64,000 nt of DNA from assembly GCA_963556495.2 (NCBI GenBank), contig OY747715.1:14931239-14995238 (forward strand). Reading direction: 5' to 3'. Below the pieces are notes generated by a model. It saw nothing but the letters and a program-made list of their open reading frames with translations, was not told the DNA's origin and did not search any database. Every line of letters starts with the position of its first letter. The stretch's first letter is position 1. This stretch comes from Valencia hispanica. Lineage: Eukaryota > Chordata > Actinopteri > Cyprinodontiformes > Valenciidae. A program made the position numbers and the translations under genes. Below, piece after piece: positions 25,130-36,425 of this stretch.

Positions 25130-27430
25130 TGAGAAGGCATCAATCCTTCTCCCAGGAATTGATGCAGACATGAAGGAGATCGTAGCCAAGACGTCCAAAG
25201 GACCCCCAGAGCCCCAGGCGGACCCGGGCGGGGCCGACCGCATCCCCCAAGAGAGGAGCAGAGGAGAACCCCAGGGGAACGTCCAGCGGCTGCTATGCAG
25301 GGGCCCAGGGGGGGGGGGGGCAGCAGTGACGAGCCCACGGGCCCCGCCGGCAACCCATGGACTGGGATAGCTGGAGCCCAGGGGTTCCCCACTCCCCAAC
25401 AGGGACCCGACAAGGGACCGGCCGACGAGGGGCCCCCGGCACCGCAGGGGCCGCAGCCGGCCACCAGCCGGCCACCAGCCGGCCACCAGCCGCCACGCGC
25501 CACCGCCCTAGGCCATCCCAGCGCCCCACCCCTGCCCCACGTCGGGGCGCCCCACCGATAGCCGCAGCGGATGGACGGCATCCCCAGGCCAAGCTCAGCT
25601 AGCACCTGGAGACCAAGTTGTATCAGCTCCCAAGTCCCGATGCCGTGCAACGCAGAGCGCCGAGACCAGGCATCCAACAAAGGCCATGGCCGGTCCAACC
25701 CGCCAATGAACCGACCATGCACTGTGCGCACAGAACAGGTGATCGAACGAGCAGAGACGCCGGATCCGTGTCCCGCCGAGCCACCGAACATGCACCACCC
25801 AACAATCCCAGACCTGGAACCCCTAAAAGAGGTGCCCCAACCAACCAAAGGAAAATATCGGCCCAGCGCATCGGCCGACCGACACCCCCCCCCCCCCCCC
25901 AGGCCCGGCCAGGCACGCACCAGGTCCGAACTGGATTGACCACCGACGCACCAGTAGGCAGGGGCATCCGTCACTGGTGGGGAGTGACGGAGGGAAAATA
26001 GGCCCCCCATTAAATGTAAGGCCTGAGGTGCGCCAGGCGAGAGGGCAGCCCAAGACCCAACCTGACAGGCAGACAAAGACTTACAGACACAGTCATACGT
26101 TCCCTCCCACTTAAACACATACATTCTCACTAACTCACCAAGACACCCAAGAAATGATGCTGTACCCTCACTTACACACCCCATACACACTTTATGCTCC
26201 CAGGTCCAGGTATTGATGCCACAGTAGAGCCACCAGCCCCTGGACCCGGGAGATGGACCCCCTACCTTCTAGGACGGAGAGAAGCAGACCGCCAAGGGCC
26301 CCACAGTGGCAAAGCAGCCCGACAGCCCAGGACCCCGAGCACCTGTTCCTCCTCCGGACCCCAACCCCTGATGGCCCGTAGCAAACAGGGGTGTGAGAAG
26401 ACCCCTAGCCTCCATCCTCCCGCTCGTGTATAGCGTTGATGCGTGTTGTTATAATGTGCATTTAAAACAGAGGCGTGGGATGTGAGGAAGACAGCCACAC
26501 ATCCCCCAACCCCCACCCCGAGCCCTCAGTGTCTATATGTGGTTTAACAGTGGGCACCGGCACCAGAGGTGAAGCTGATTGAACCGCTCCCCCTCTTGAT
26601 GCCGAAAAGTGTTCCCACCCCAAAGTCCCTACATGTGTGTCGGATTAAAATGTTATAAGTGGGAGTGTCTAAGTTGTATATTAAAATTGGGACCCAGGTC
26701 GCCATGGCACAGACCAAGACCCAGTGATGTGCCCATGCCCTAAGACTATATATATATGAGTGGTAAAGTGATGGAGTGGGTGGACAGAGGTGTTCGGGGA
26801 TGGGGTGGGAAGGACTGGGAGACAAAATGTCTTCCCAGGGAGCCAGCTCCCCCAATGACCCCAATAGGCATCGCTGTTCACCGGGATCCACCAGGGGAGG
26901 GAGGCCATGGCACGTTCAACCCGGGGCCCACGGCCACAGCACCACCAAGCCCCATGGAACCCAAGGCAGTCCTCCCAGCCCCATCCCAGAAGGAGAACTA
27001 AACCCACCCTGACATTCGCTCTACTATCAGAACACAAAAGACACTAGACACCCAGGTTGAGTTCGCCCCCCCCGCAAACCCACTACTCGGCCAGTCCACC
27101 CGCAAGTCCGACCGAACCCGGCCAAACGCCCAACCCCAGCGCCCCGCAGCGCACAAAGACCAAGACCCAGGAGCTAAGTCCAGTGCGAAAAAAGACTGAT
27201 CAGAAATGCCACCCAGCCGCCGTGACCAGCAGCCAGGCAACCCAACCAGCAAACAAGGCGAGACGCCATACAGGGACTGGCGATGACAATCGGCCCAGAG
27301 AAAAAGAGAGAGGCGGCTGCACATGCCGGTCGCTGGCCGGCCCCGACCCCACAAGCAACAAAGACCCCTCGCCGGCCGACCCCCAGCCAGGACCACAGCC
27401 AGGGGGCGCGGCGCCCCAGACTGGAAGTTT
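25130..27430. repeat. GC-rich, proline/glycine-biased block of unknown origin
   Basis: About 2.3 kb of C- and G-rich sequence stands out sharply from the AT-rich surroundings. It contains C-runs and G-runs, a short tandem GCCGGCCACCA array at about 25457-25490, and long overlapping open frames on both strands (397 codons at 24997-26190 minus; 143 codons at 27057-27488 plus). These frames encode Pro/Ala/Arg or Gly/Trp-rich low-complexity proteins without domains. Open frames on every strand are expected from few AT-rich stop codons. I believe similar blocks are mis-annotated in fish as basic proline-rich or collagen-like proteins, so a repeat-derived origin is likely. Confidence 0.5.
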
Positions 27431-27883
27431 AATATTAGCCCCTTTAACATGTAAGGTAATTCTAAGTGCTTTACAGGACCAAAGATAAGGAAAATTACAT
27501 TAAAACAGGAAATATATTCAAAAGAGTGATACTAAACCTAAGCAACACATAAAAGAAAACAGAAAAATTACAAATTACAAAAGGAACTAATAAAATAACA
27601 TTTGATCTCTGGGAGAAAGCTACAGTAAACAATAATATTTTTATTATCATTTTATGAGGATTATCAAAACTAAATGTTGCCCTCACCCCTGTCCTGTTTA
27701 GTTTTGGTCTTGGGAACACTAAGGGATCGGTTTTATAATTACCAGATGCATAGATGATAGGTACCTGAGAAGCAACTCTGTAGTGTATTTAGGTCCACGA
27801 CCATGTAGTGCTTTGTACACCAATAAAAAGATTTTAAAATCTATAATTTTACCAACAGGGAGAAAGTGCATCGATATTAAGTG
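27431..27883 (-). mobile_element. LINE-derived fragment, 3' region
   Basis: On the minus strand a frame reads MHFLPVGKIIDFKIFLLVYK, resembling the LHWLPV...IDFKILLLVYKAL segment near the C terminus of fish non-LTR reverse transcriptases. A 3' region and a CTGTAAAGCACTTAGAATTA end follow near 27470. The family appears to continue at 29028-29170 beyond the nested insertions. Confidence 0.6.
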
Positions 27884-28275
27884 CAGTCGATCCCTGGTAT
27901 TCACAGGGGTTAAGGACCTGTGAATTGAGATCCACTCTAAAAACTCTTATAACTGCCTATTTTAACAGTTCAAACACCAAATATACCTTCATATGTGAAT
28001 AATAATATGCACCGTGAAAACTGTCTTACCGCAGAAGCCGCGGAACCAAACAAAATAAATGTAGCTCTTGTACTGGCTGCTTTGCAAATGTCAGCCAATA
28101 GCGTGTCAAGTAGCCTTGTGGTTAGATATTTTAGCTTCCTAAGCTGCATTTTCTTTCGAACATTTTAGCTATGCTCTATGCAAGAATCTGTGAATACGCA
28201 CATTTTTCCCGAAATTCAAAGTTACATTCTACAGAAAAAAATAACTGAATACTGAACTGAATATGGGTGTATCAG

Positions 28276-29005
28276 AGATGGATAAGAAGCTTAATACAGA
28301 GAGCTGGTGGATCGCTTTGTGACATGGTGTGGAAACAATCAACTTACTTTGAATGTGAATAAAACAAAGGAGATGATTGTAGATTTCAGAAGAAACAGGG
28401 ATAAGTCAAACACTGTTTCCATCTTGGGAGAAGAAGTGGAGGTGGTTGAGGAGTATAAATACCTCGGAGTTCACCTTGACAAGAGACTGGACTGGAGACT
28501 GAACAGTGAAGCCATCTACAAGAAGGGACAGAGCAGACTGTACTTCTTGAGGAAACTTAGGTCCTTCAAGGTTTGCAGCATGATGCTGCAAATCTTCTAC
28601 AAGTCTATTGTGGTGAGTGTAATCTCTTCAGCCGTCATCTGTTGGGGTAGCAGCATCAGAGCAAGGGACTTAAAAAACCTCAACAACCTGATAAAGAAGG
28701 CTGGTTCTTTTCTGGGGAAGACTGTGGAACAACTCAAGATGATGATGCAAAGAAGGATTCTTCATAAAATCAAAAAAATGATGGACAACCCTGAGCATCC
28801 TCTTCATGAGACTGTCATACAACAACAGAGTGTCTTCAGTCGGAGGCTTCTTCAGTTTCGCCGCAATACAGACCGCTACAGGAAATCCTTCCTGCACACA
28901 GCCATCATCATCTACAAGAACTCCTTAAAGAATTAATTATATGAGCTACAACAACACTTAATTTCCCTCTGGGATCAATAAAGTATTTTTGAATTGAATT
29001 GAACA
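28276..29005 (+). mobile_element. L2-type LINE 3' fragment
   Basis: This 5'-truncated non-LTR retrotransposon ends in CCTCTGGGATCAATAAAGTA followed by TTGAA units, the usual fish L2-like tail. It carries an open frame at 28307-28936 (see separate entry). It is inserted just inside the right end of the pogo-like element. Parts of the same family occur at 36210-36425 (reverse) and 63777-63993 (forward). Confidence 0.85.
28307..28936 (+). pseudogene. L2 reverse transcriptase, C-terminal 209 codons
   Basis: The frame encodes the end of a LINE polymerase: WCGNNQLTLNVNKTKEMIVD, then a YKYLGVHLDKRLDW block, then FLRKLRSFKVCSMMLQIFY. This is the thumb and C-terminal region after the catalytic palm. 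The catalytic (F/Y)ADD motif and the N-terminal endonuclease are absent because of 5' truncation, so the product could not reverse transcribe. The frame is uninterrupted to its natural stop, suggesting a fairly young insertion compared with the neighbouring elements. Confidence 0.8.
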
Positions 29006-29027
29006 ACAAATAGGCGGGGGTCCACTG

Positions 29028-29170
29028 TTCTGGTGTTATATGATTAAATGCTGTAGCTCCCTGACTCAGATGGGCAACTTCAGCTTTTCCAAGCTTATAT
29101 TTTTGGAACCAAAAACAAAAAGTTTGCTTTTTTGTCTGCATCAAAATGGAGGAAATATTGGACACACGCT
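29028..29170 (-). mobile_element. continuation of the LINE-like fragment
   Basis: CTGGTGTTATATGATTAAAT appears to resume the repeat interrupted at 27883. Weak similarity; inferred from the order of motifs in related fish repeats. Confidence 0.4.
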
Positions 29171-30924
29171 GTAGTGGACTGTGGTCATGTGATGACAAAG
29201 AAGTGACAAAGTTACTGTTGCAGAATTAGTGCGCTGGCTTAGTTATCCCCAATACTAATAGGGTTCAAAGACATTTATTATTATTATTAACAGAAGTAAT
29301 GGTTACATGTACCCCCTGATCAGCATGAACAAACACACTCGTACATCCGTCACAATTGACCGTTGGAGTCAATCCGGAAAGCTTTAACAACTTCAAGTTA
29401 AAGAAAGAAGGTTCGAGTTTGCACACTGGCTTCAGCAAATCACTATAAATAACTCACAATAATGAGAGATCACATCCTCACAATACATTTTTTTTTACTG
29501 GTTATCAAACTAATTGACATCAATCCTGGGTTACCTATTAAAATACAGACAAAAAATATTTTGGAGTGGGAATAAGAATAAAAATATCAATTATAACCCA
29601 ATCCTGATTCCTGTCTGGTTTCTCCAGATCTTTCTCTCCCAGCAAGTTCTAATCTCTCCTTACCTGTGAAGACCCTGTAACATCTCTCCTGGTGCTGGCC
29701 TCTGGTCTCATTTCTCCTCCCTGACTCTGATCTTTCTATTGTTAATATAAAGTAAAACAAAATGTGGAAAGCAACATTTTAAAAGGGAATTAGGATGAGT
29801 TGAAGTGAAACTACTGTGTAAATTAACCTCAAAGTCCTTTCTGTCACTTATTTTTTCTCAGCCACTAGTCTCTTTTACTCTGCAGAGTGCAGACCCTCCC
29901 TGACTCCCCTCTGTCTATTGTGGCAATAAGGATTTCTTTGTAGAAAGCAACAGTGACCACAAGTTCTGCACAGAAATGAAAGAGGATTGGGTTTATTCTA
30001 TGTTTATTCCAGCATGTACTGACTAGTAAGGGATGTAAAATAGGCAACAACATTTGTATTGTTAACTAGCTTAGCATTATATAGTGACATGTTTTAACTA
30101 GCCATCATTTAGCGAACATTATCTGCATGCAACAGCATAACTCAACTTACAGCTTGTTTGGGAAAAAACTGTAAAACATTTGCCGGGTCTGGCTGGTTTA
30201 TTGAACACGCTACTCTGCTCAGCATCACCTATCTGTGATTCACAGCTGCCCGCATGTATACCTACCATAACATGCGTTCAAAGATGGCTCGGAAAAATAC
30301 GCTACCGCATATTAACAGATTAAAGTTACGCCCAGTGACACAAAGTAGTCTCCTGCTGCTAAGTAAGATCAGAACCAATGCAGCACAGTACCAGACGATC
30401 TCCGCCACTTTTCCAGTCTAGCAATTAGAGATACCAGTTTCAGAGCTGTTGTCACCAAATCAACCCTGATAAGTAGGTCTTATCAGTATTTGCAAGAATA
30501 ATTGTTATAAAATGATATAAAACATGTATAGGTTCATAAAAGTTAGAAGTCAGAAAATCGGTGGATTTAAACTAGGAAATGGGCTGGGCCCGCCCGCGGG
30601 CCCTCGGAACGCTAACGGGTTCCAGTAGAAATGTATGTGTTGTTGTTGGAAAATGACCAACCTGCAATAGTGCCCAAACAGCAATCAACTTTTTATGAGT
30701 CAGAATCTGATGCTTGTTCTGAAGAGACATTTTTTATATGTATTTGTCCACATAGCATATCTAAACTGAAGTTTACTCTTCTGGCTATTTTTTCAAGCCA
30801 TTTTTAAACACAAAACCTATATTATTATGTGTTTTGTGCTATTCCGTTAGAATAACTACTTAAGAAATGTGTAAAAATGACTGATTAAGAGGTCATTCAC
30901 CCTCCTCTTTCCCAATGACTGCTA
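29171..30924. other. no recognised gene or repeat
   Basis: Intergenic sequence with a short GC-rich imperfect palindrome near 30586-30603. No coding or repeat assignment is possible by eye. Confidence 0.45.
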
Positions 30925-31001
30925 AAGATAGACACCAGATCCCCGTCCCCCGCAACCCTGCAAAGGATAGACGATATAGATAATGGATGGATGGATGGAT
31001 A
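30925..31001 (+). mobile_element. SINE 3' tail with GATG repeats
   Basis: CCCCCGCAACCCTGCAAAGG, then GATAATGGATGGATGGATGG: the 3' end of the common fish SINE, with the head lost. Confidence 0.7.
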
Positions 31002-32884
31002 GAGTTAATATGTCACTATTATCAATGTTAGTAGGTAGCTAGTTAATGGTTGTTTATGTCACTTAAATAGATTATAAAGATAAAAAACATGCATTAAAAA
31101 TGTATCCACGAACCAAAATGATTATTTATATTAAAAGACAGTGATGAAAGATTTGCAGCTAAATGAGAAATGTTGTTTTATTTTTTGTGATTTATTTTTT
31201 GTCTGATTGTCTGATTGACTTAAAGAAAACCTTTAGTTAAGCATGGTGGTGGGACCATCATGATCTGGGCTAGATTTCATAGTTTATTTTTAAACTTTTT
31301 AGTTTTTTAAAAACTGTATGAAACAATATTTTAGGTGAGATTCTTCAAGTCCTCATATACTCAGCAAGAGAACTTAAGCTGTGGAAAAACTAAATGTCCC
31401 AGTACTCCGATGGGAATTTGATCCCAAACATACCATTGAATGTGGCTCTTGAATCCATAAGTCCTGCTGTAGTCAATTCTTTGAAAATGCTTTCCACTGT
31501 TCAAGACCTGAGCTCGTGCAGGAAACTGAGTATTTTACCTAACATTAGATTCACATTTCAAGGGAATTTCAAGTGAAGACTGGGGAAGGGAGCAAAGGGC
31601 TTCCCATTGAAACTTTTAGACGGGAATTTGAAGATTAAGCTACCAATGGTGGAAGGACCCCTCTGCAACATGAGCAACAGTTGCTTAATTTAAACAACTG
31701 AACTCATATGTCCAACCAGAATTCTGCCACATTTTGGGTTTCTTCAAAGGTTCAGAAGATTTCCGACTGGAAGTGTGTAAACCTGTGTTTATGCCTCTTC
31801 CTCTTGTGTGAGAAACTTTTCTCAACAATAAAAATGAACGATTGTATATTGTTGATGTAATTTTCTTTGTCAGGTCTCAGCTTGGTGCCGTTTAAATGCA
31901 GTGTCTCTGTGCATTCACACAGTCTCCGTAAACAAACGCACCGTGTTGCCCGATGCTTGTTCACACCCTGTAATGAAACGGATGAGGGCCAAACCAAAAC
32001 CTATAGTTGGGAAACATTTTCCTCCAACATACAATAAGTGTGTGAGAATTACATGTGAATGGGACTCTTCTCACAGTATATCACCCATTGCTTGTGGCTC
32101 AGGCTTGGGAACAAACATTATTCTCCCAGGCCCTGTTGTTTCACTGCCTGCTTGTCGAACATGCTCGGTTCTATGACGATGATTTACGCCAATGGCACAC
32201 TGGAAGCGCTGCACAACCTAATTTGTTCTGGTTTTCCTGACTGGGAATATTACAGGGCTTTATTGGGATGGCGACAAATGCGTCACCGCACATCGGCTCT
32301 GTCTCTTGGTTGTTATGAACACAAAGGAAACAATCACAAACCACTCCTAATGCACAACTTCTGCTGGGCTCGGGATGATGTGGCACTAATGGGAACATTG
32401 TGGTGATGTGGCTGTTGAGATTTTTAGATTTTGTGTGAAACAAACTTTTCATTTTTGGGGGTTTTGAGTTTTGCTACCATGTTTTAAGATTGACAAAATG
32501 AATTTATCTGAAAAGAATAACTAAAGTTGTTTTGTCAAAGACAGATAGGAGAAAATGTATGAGAAGCACATAAAAGTAGAAACTCAATATCTTTTAAAGG
32601 ATTTTGTTTGCATGGAATACAAATAAAGAATATTTATTTACTCAAATGTCTTGCTGTTTTAGTTTTGCTTTTTGATCCTCTGACAGACTCTATAATCTGT
32701 CTAAACTCAATAAAACATTGATTTATTCCAGTAATTCAGTCCAAGCAGCGAAACTAATCTTTCATTCAGAGTGATGTATTTCAAGCACTTATCGTCTTAA
32801 AATTGTTGATGATTGTTTTTTGCAGCCTATGAAAAAACACAATTCTCTTTCTATGATAATTAAATATTTTGTAAACAAATTATC
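31002..32884. other. no recognised gene
   Basis: Mostly unassigned. About 31235-31280 (GCATGGTGGTGGGACCATCA) looks like a scrap of Tc1 transposase. The stretch 31880-32410 is of higher complexity, has overlapping ORFs but no domain, and could be a conserved non-coding segment; this cannot be tested here. Confidence 0.4.
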
Positions 32885-33003
32885 TTTGATGGACTGGCAA
32901 CCTGTGTACCCCGCCTCTCGCCCGATGAATGCTGGAGATAGGCAGCACCACCCCCAGCAACCCTGCAGAGGATGGAGGGTATTGATAATGGATGGATGGA
33001 TGA
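32885..33003 (+). mobile_element. SINE 3' part with GATG repeats
   Basis: GACTGGCAACCTGTGTACCC, CCGCCTCTCGCCCGATGA and ATAATGGATGGATGGATG follow the end of the same SINE family as at 18000. Confidence 0.75.
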
Positions 33004-33444
33004 TTTTTTAAATACAGAAATGCAATGTCTTGGCCATGCAATGACCTTTACAGCTATGGGGAAGACTGGTAACTGGTCACTGACACCCACAAGGAGGATG
33101 AGCCACATAAGCTCATTGCTAAAGATGCTGGCTGTTCTCATCATGGACCCAATGATAATGAAAAGTTGAGTGGGAGGAAAACATGTGGCAACATTTAGAG
33201 CACTTTATGCTTAGCTGTATAAGTATTAGAGTAGTTGTGATTACACACAATTCTGGTAAGTTGTGCATGTACATGAATCTCAGAATTTTTTTAAACTTTT
33301 TTATTATTTATTCAAACTGTTCTGTTTTTAAGCAGATAATGATCCTACAACAAACCATTGTTGAGGCTTCTGATGTCTCCAACAGTTAAGGTGTTTGTCC
33401 CTTTGTGAATTTGTAAGCTGTAATCTGTCTTTTTTGTGCATAAC
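33004..33444. other. no recognised feature
   Basis: AT-rich spacer. Confidence 0.45.
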
Positions 33445-33690
33445 ATACCATTTTATTTATATAGCACTTTCACCACCGCCACCAGCTGAACTAAGTGCTG
33501 CACAGTGACAACCATATCAAAGAAAAAAGTCAAGCTAAAATGGGGCATTAGAATAAAATCAAGGACAACACAACACCATACAAATATATAAAAGCATGGA
33601 CAGAAAAGCAATAAAGAATTATTAAAAAGATCATATGAGGTAAATGTCACTAATCAAAAGTCTTGCTAAAGTAGCAAGTCTTAAAACGTA
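33445..33690 (-). mobile_element. LINE-type 3' end (reverse orientation)
   Basis: TTTATTTATATAGCACTTTC followed by GAACTAAGTGCTGCACAGTG is the reversed tail of a common fish LINE-associated repeat, and the rest is its degraded 3' UTR. The fragment at 59082-59425 is similar. Confidence 0.5.
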
Positions 33691-33939
33691 ATTTAAACAT
33701 TTTTAAAGTAATTTGCAGCTTTTAGAGTGATTGCTTCTTCCTCACCGAGTGGCCTTTCAGGACAATGGAGAATGGCATTCACAAACCAGCACCAGCCAAC
33801 ATCTTTACTCATTTTTTACTAGCCTTTTGGTACAAAATGATTTACTAATTTTCCAACAAACGGCGTTCAACTCTGGGACACAGAACCCATCTCTTTCCTG
33901 TACAGTATGTCTGGATATTTCCAGGGTGTGAATATTGTT

Positions 33940-36165
33940 ACAGTCCTTAGATGCTTTTGTTGAATTGTTTTTGGGGTTGCTTTGATCTTTTTATTAGTTA
34001 TTCCTTTATCTCATCATTTTCCTTGGTGGTAACTGTTTTTCTTTATTTCTCTCATTAGATTATTGTTCTCTGATCTGAGTTTTCTTTTTACCTAGTGTGT
34101 ATACTCTGTTTTCCTTCTGTTCTGTTATTCTCTTTTCCTTCTTATGTTCATTTATGCTCTTACTTTGAGTTTCTCTAATGTTTCTTTATTCTTATTTATT
34201 TTTCTTTGATCATTCACGGTTACCCCTCTGTGTTTACCTTATGCATTTAAAAATTATTTTCTGTCTAGTCTTGTGTCTAGTCTGTGTTTCAGGTTTATAT
34301 CTGTGCTTTTCGTCCCTGCAATTCTGCTTCCTTAACCAGCTGCTCCACATTTCCAATCTCTCTGCTTTCTCTCATCTGCATCTGCTCTCACTAATTAGTC
34401 CTCAGGTTTCTCACTGTCATTCCTCACTCCTCAGTATTTAAACAGATCAGATTCAGTCACACCTCACTGGTTTTTCTGTCTATCTACCTAGAACTTTGTG
34501 AAGTTACTTCTGTAAGTGCTCCCTGCCCAACCAGTTAATTAGACTCTTTAAATTTTCCATATGTCTGCATTTGGGTCCTGCATGCTTCGCTCCACCATGA
34601 CAGAAGAAACCAGCCTTCAGCAGGACCCAGCAGACACATATTCCAAAGCTGAATGGACCCATTTACATCACACTGTGAAGAACTTTGTTGACACTGTGGC
34701 CGGACCATGCTCTCCTAGGACAAGATTAGAGGTGCCTGAAACATGTATTTCGCAGTTGTAAAGGTGGCGTCCTCACTTAAATGATCTAGGACAGGAAGAA
34801 ATACTGGAAGAGGCCGAGTTTTATCGCTGCCAGGGGATAGTGGTTGACTTCTCCACAGTCTCCACCATCCACATTAATCTTACCTATCCCCTTGTCTTTT
34901 CATCTCCAGAACCGTCCCCTTAGCCATCACCTTTTTGAGCCACAGCTCACTCATTGTATCAGGTCTGTCAAAACCCTTCTCAAGACCTCATGTGCAGTCA
35001 GAAATCAAACTGTCACAGCTTTCAGTCCTTGTGTCAGTGAATTCAGTTTGGAGGATTTTTATTACAGAGACGAGGACGATATTTTTACTTTGAGAACTCT
35101 CTAGTCCAACAAGAGTGTGAGTTCTTTCCTGGCTGTGCAGCCTGCCTCTGTCAACTCCCAGCCTCCAGTTCCAGAGCTCCACCATGGGTCCGCCCCGGAC
35201 TGCAGAGCCTCTCCAGCCTGAGCTATCTTGTGGGTTCCAACCCGCAGGCCTCCTCCGTGGGTCTCACCCACCTGAGCCTCCTGGAGGGTTTCTGTCTCCT
35301 GAGCCTCTTGGAGGGTTCCAGTGTTTGGAGCCTCCAGCACCAGAGCCTCAGCCTCTCCATGGGTCCTTCCAGGCCTCAGAGCTTCTTGGTGGGTCCCAGC
35401 CGCCTGGCCTTTTTATACCAGAGCCTCTGCCTCTCCATGGGTCCCTAGCGCCTCATTGCAGTTCACTAGCGCCACCCCTCAGACAACCGCCGGATTCCAA
35501 GGTTTCTCATCTGGCTGCCGAATTCCAAACTTCTCCTTCATCACTGGACTCCAAGGTTCTAAGCCACCGGCCTCCAAGATGGTCATTCAGCCGTTGCTGG
35601 CCTCCCACTTCCCAGCACTGCTATAGCCAACCAGCTTAACTGCGAGCCGCTGGAAAACCAAGCTGCTCCGCCGCCAGCCTCTAGAGACTTGCCTGCTCAG
35701 CTGCCGGCCTCCGAGAAGGCATCTCAGCTGTCGCCACAGGCCTCCGAGAAAGTTCCTCAACTGGCCTCCAGACCACCATTGCCAGCCTTTAGGCGCCATG
35801 GTTCCTTGCTGCCAGCCTCAGGTCCTCAGGGTTCCACGTCGCCGGCTGCCCGACTCCAAGGTTCCATGTCTCCGGCCGCCAGACCACAAGGTTCTCTGAA
35901 TCCAGACTCCAAGCAGCTCCTCCGTCGCTAGCTGCCACGCCTCCGTTGCCAAGGTTCCTGGACCTCCATCGCCCACCTGCCAAACTCTTTATTCTTTTTG
36001 AACTCTGGCCCTCCTTCCTAGGCTCCTCTGCCCACCCTGGTTGGTGTTTTTTGTCTATGACTCTCAGTCACCTCACTGGTTTTTCTGTCTATCTACCTAG
36101 ACCTTTGTCAAGTTATTTCTGTAAGTGCTCCCTGCTTAATTCCTTAATTAAACTCTTTAAATTTT
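33940..36165 (+). mobile_element. LTR-like repeat with internal proline-rich segment
   Basis: A sequence of about 105 bp containing CCTCACTGGTTTTTCTGTCT and GTAAGTGCTCCCTGC occurs at about 34459-34560 and again, directly repeated, at 36060-36160, as if both were ends of LTRs. The first copy has a long pyrimidine-rich LTR-like stretch upstream (33940-34560) and is followed by GCATTTGGGTCCTGCATGC, typical of fish LTR ends. The interior encodes proline-rich tandem peptide repeats. No reverse transcriptase, protease or integrase remains. Truncated non-autonomous LTR retroelement is my best guess. Confidence 0.5.
35184..35639 (+). pseudogene. proline-rich repetitive ORF inside LTR-like element
   Basis: A 151-codon frame with imperfect repeats of the type PEPPGGF, PEPLGGF and PEPQPLHGS, produced by tandem units of about 36 bp with CTCCATGGGTCC-like cores. 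The start codon is uncertain and no domain is present. It is probably the degraded internal region of the repeat rather than a host gene. Confidence 0.4.
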
Positions 36166-36209
36166 CGGAGCAGATGAATGTAGTTCCTTCAGACGTCTGT
36201 AATTCCATT

Positions 36210-36425
36210 TATTTTAATTGATAAACACTTTATTTATCCCAAAGGGAAATTAGATGTTGTTGTAACTCTAATCATCCAAGTATCTTCAAGGAGTCACTGT
36301 GGCTGGTGATGCTGTGGGCAGAAAGAATCTCCATTGGCAATCTTTCTAGCAACAAATCTGAAGAAGCCTCTGACTGTTTGTCAGAGATTGTTGCTGTATG
36401 ACAGTCTCATAACTGCCATGACATA
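36210..36425 (-). mobile_element. L2-type LINE 3' fragment (reverse)
   Basis: ACTTTATTTATCCCAAAGGG is the reversed L2 tail. GACAGTCTCAT and ACAAATCTGAAGAAGCCTCT are reversed parts of the polymerase end that also occur at 28.8 kb. More diverged than the other two copies. Confidence 0.75.

Larger units (their letters stand above)
27884..29027 (+). mobile_element. pogo/Tigger-like element ends flanking an L2 insertion
   Basis: The left end begins CAGTCGATCCCTGGTATTCA and the right end is the complement of CAGTGGACCCCCGCCTATTT (29008-29027). Such CAGTG/CAGTC-CCC ends are typical of pogo/Tigger-like MITEs. The interior left of the L2 insert is AT-rich and non-coding. The expected TA duplications are not preserved, which lowers certainty. 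Confidence 0.5.

Noticed and set aside
24997..26190. 397-codon minus-strand ORF, the longest in the window
   Set aside because: It is Gly/Trp/Pro low-complexity, has no domain, and overlaps equally open frames on the other strand in a GC-rich block. The openness follows from base composition.
31880..32410. Cluster of overlapping ORFs considered as a gene between tcf7 and vdac1
   Set aside because: No recognisable domain, no consistent splice structure and frames on both strands. It may be a conserved non-coding block but this cannot be tested here.
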